The notes below the pieces were generated by a model. That model saw nothing but the letters and a program-made list of their open reading frames with translations, searched no databases and had not been told where the DNA came from. Below, piece after piece: positions 6,190-7,427 of a stretch of DNA of 7,427 nt. The position numbers and the translations under genes are program-made. The DNA comes from Candidatus Delongbacteria bacterium (lineage in GTDB: Bacteria > UBA4055), in contig WTAK01000376.1 in NCBI GenBank assembly GCA_013139625.1, positions 1 to 7,427 on the forward strand. The letters run 5' to 3'. How positions within the stretch are numbered: the first letter of the stretch is position 1; every line of letters starts with the position of its first letter.

Positions 6190-6891
6190 TTACAAAAATA
6201 ATTCTTTCAATTTTCCCTTATTCCCGATCAACTCGGTTGATTTCCCTTCAAATGCAATTTTTCCAAGTTTAACCGAATATGTTCGATCTGAAATTCCCAA
6301 AACCTTATTAACTTTTTGCTCAACGATCAGCATTGTAACCTTTAAATCCTGATTTAACTCTTTCAATCTCCCAAATACTTCATCCAATAAGTTTGGTGCT
6401 AAACCTAAAGATGGTTCATCAAGAAGTAGTATTTTCGGTTCAGGAATTAAAGCTCTGGCAAGTGCAAGCATTTGTTGTTCTCCACCGCTGAGTTTACCTG
6501 CAATTTGTTTTGAGCGTTCCTTTAATAATGGAAAAACCTTATAAATATATTCTACTCGTTTTTTAACATGCGATTTATTTAAAAGATAACCGCCTAATTC
6601 TAAATTGTCTCTTACAGTCAATTCATTAAAAACACGACTACCTTGAGGAGCAATGGTAATTCCTGATTTAATATTTTGAGAAATGCTGTTTTTATTTATT
6701 GATTTTGATTTAAAAGAAATATTTCCATTCCATACAGGAATTGCACCACAAATTACTTTTAAAATTGTAGATTTCCCTGCTCCGTTTGGACCAATTATCG
6801 AAACTATCTCACCTTTATCAATTGACATTGACACATCAAAAAGTACCTGCTTCTTTCCATAACCGCTTTGTATGTTCTTTAGTTTTAGCAT
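6190..6891 (-). CDS. livF: Branched-chain amino acid type ABC importer, ATP-binding protein LivF
   Basis: This 233-residue ABC ATPase is close to the usual LivF length of about 235. The motifs are in order: Walker A GPNGAGKST (residues 34-42), Q-loop APQGSRVFNELTV (81-93), signature LSGGEQQ (134-140), Walker B ILLLDEP (154-160) with D-loop SLGLAP. At the H-loop position the sequence reads MLIVEQKV, with Gln in place of His, which is normal for LivF. With LivG it would form the cytoplasmic ATPase pair of a HAAT-family importer for Leu/Ile/Val or another amide-like substrate; the substrate cannot be told without the binding protein. Start ATG 6891 lies 1 nt after the livG stop, so translation is likely coupled, and no strong ribosome site is seen. 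The fibre gene follows after 19 nt. Confidence 0.93.
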   Translation of the reverse strand: MLKLKNIQSGYGKKQVLFDVSMSIDKGEIVSIIGPNGAGKSTILKVICGAIPVWNGNISFKSKSINKNSISQNIKSGITIAPQGSRVFNELTVRDNLELGGYLLNKSHVKKRVEYIYKVFPLLKERSKQIAGKLSGGEQQMLALARALIPEPKILLLDEPSLGLAPNLLDEVFGRLKELNQDLKVTMLIVEQKVNKVLGISDRTYSVKLGKIAFEGKSTELIGNKGKLKELFL

Positions 6892-6892
6892 T

Positions 6893-7427
6893 TTAATCCA
6901 AATAAGCTTCTATTACTCTTTCATCATTTAATACTTCATCCGGTGTTCCTTCACATATCTTTTTTCCTGCATCCATAAAAATTACAGTATCACAAATATC
7001 TTTAATGAAGTTCATATCATGTTCAATTACGATTACAGTTTTATTCTTTTTGGGCAGATCTTGAATTATAGATAATATCTTATTTATCATTTCAGGATTT
7101 ATACCTGCAATCGGCTCGTCGAATAAGAATAATTCAGCATCGGAAGCAAGACAACACATTATACTTAATAATTTTTGTTGTCCGTAGGACAGATCATTTG
7201 CCAGATCGTTCTTTTTCTCAAGCAATCTTGCATATTCCAACAATTCTAAAGCTTTGGTTTGATTAATAGATTCTTCTGATTTTACTTTTTTGTTTCTGAA
7301 AAAAACATTCCTTAAATTCTCTCCTGATTGGTTGGGAAATGCTAACAGGATATTTTCTAAGACTGTAATCTGTCTTATAAGTCGTAAGTTTTGAAAAGTT
7401 CGAGAAATTCCTATTTTCACAATTTTA
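6893..7427 (-). CDS. livG: Branched-chain amino acid type ABC importer, ATP-binding protein LivG (5' truncated by window edge)
   Basis: The visible part begins just before the Q-loop and runs to the stop. It shows 'GISRTFQNLRL' (the LivG Q-loop), the long insert typical of LivG (about 25 residues after LENILLAF), a signature LSYGQQK in place of LSGGQ, Walker B AELFLFDEP followed by IAGINP, H-loop VIEHDMNFI, and the family-typical end 'EAYLD'. Walker A and the N-terminus lie beyond 7427. A GTG at 7420-7418 could be mistaken for a start, but the frame stays open upstream (K-I before it) and 'KIVKIGISRTFQN' matches internal LivG sequence, so this GTG encodes an internal valine. The gene is 1 nt upstream of livF. 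Permease genes livH and livM and a binding protein are expected further right, which is an inference. Confidence 0.92.
   Translation of the reverse strand, partial: KIVKIGISRTFQNLRLIRQITVLENILLAFPNQSGENLRNVFFRNKKVKSEESINQTKALELLEYARLLEKKNDLANDLSYGQQKLLSIMCCLASDAELFLFDEPIAGINPEMINKILSIIQDLPKKNKTVIVIEHDMNFIKDICDTVIFMDAGKKICEGTPDEVLNDERVIEAYLD

Noticed and set aside
7418..7420. GTG as the start codon of livG
   Set aside because: The frame is open through the window edge and the surrounding residues match internal LivG sequence. Starting here would remove Walker A.
1..7427. CRISPR array, rRNA or tRNA genes, or an intact insertion sequence
   Set aside because: No regularly spaced direct repeats, no tRNA or rRNA signatures and no transposase coding sequence were seen on either strand.

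Overview
This is an AT-rich stretch of bacterial chromosome, probably from the Fibrobacterota-Chlorobiota-Bacteroidota (FCB) superphylum or a related candidate phylum such as Cloacimonadota or Delongbacteria. That placement is an inference. It rests on an exported tail-fibre-like protein with 'GNVGIGT' repeats and an S74-type chaperone tail, a secreted protein with an FN3-like strand pattern, and a small 'DFTVISTKN'-type lipoprotein. Most minus-strand genes have strong GGAGG-type ribosome binding sites, which argues against a typical Bacteroidales genome. No taxonomic marker gene is present.

Layout. Positions 1-2046 are plus strand: the 3' end of a cysteine-based protein tyrosine/dual-specificity phosphatase (1-189), then a complete 594-residue GHKL-type ATPase (262-2046). 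A perfect 9-bp hairpin at 2054-2075 separates this pair from everything to the right, which is all on the minus strand and converges on it. Read in the direction of transcription (right to left), the minus-strand genes are: livG (5' end beyond the window), livF, a tail-fibre/S74-like exported protein, an exported FN3-like protein, an unknown 145-residue protein, a stand-alone EVE/PUA-like protein, a degenerate GIY-YIG-like protein, and a small lipoprotein. From livG to the EVE-like gene the gaps are only 1 to 21 nt, so these six genes look like one transcription unit. The GIY-YIG-like gene and the lipoprotein gene follow separate intergenic regions of 135 nt and about 400 nt.

How the genes fit together. 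LivG and LivF are the two cytoplasmic ATPases of a branched-chain amino acid type ABC importer; its permeases and binding protein are presumably beyond the right edge. The two exported proteins and the two small soluble proteins behind livF have no obvious link to that transport, so the unit looks composite. The phosphatase/GHKL ATPase pair and the EVE-like and GIY-YIG-like proteins come from families often seen in defence or accessory regions, but no recognised defence system is complete here.

The most unusual non-coding signal is at about 2571-2725. A long imperfect inverted repeat has loop bases that can pair with a segment lying directly before a T8 run on the minus strand. This pseudoknot-plus-U-tract arrangement, upstream of the lipoprotein gene, could be a structured leader RNA, a small RNA or a mobile-element remnant.
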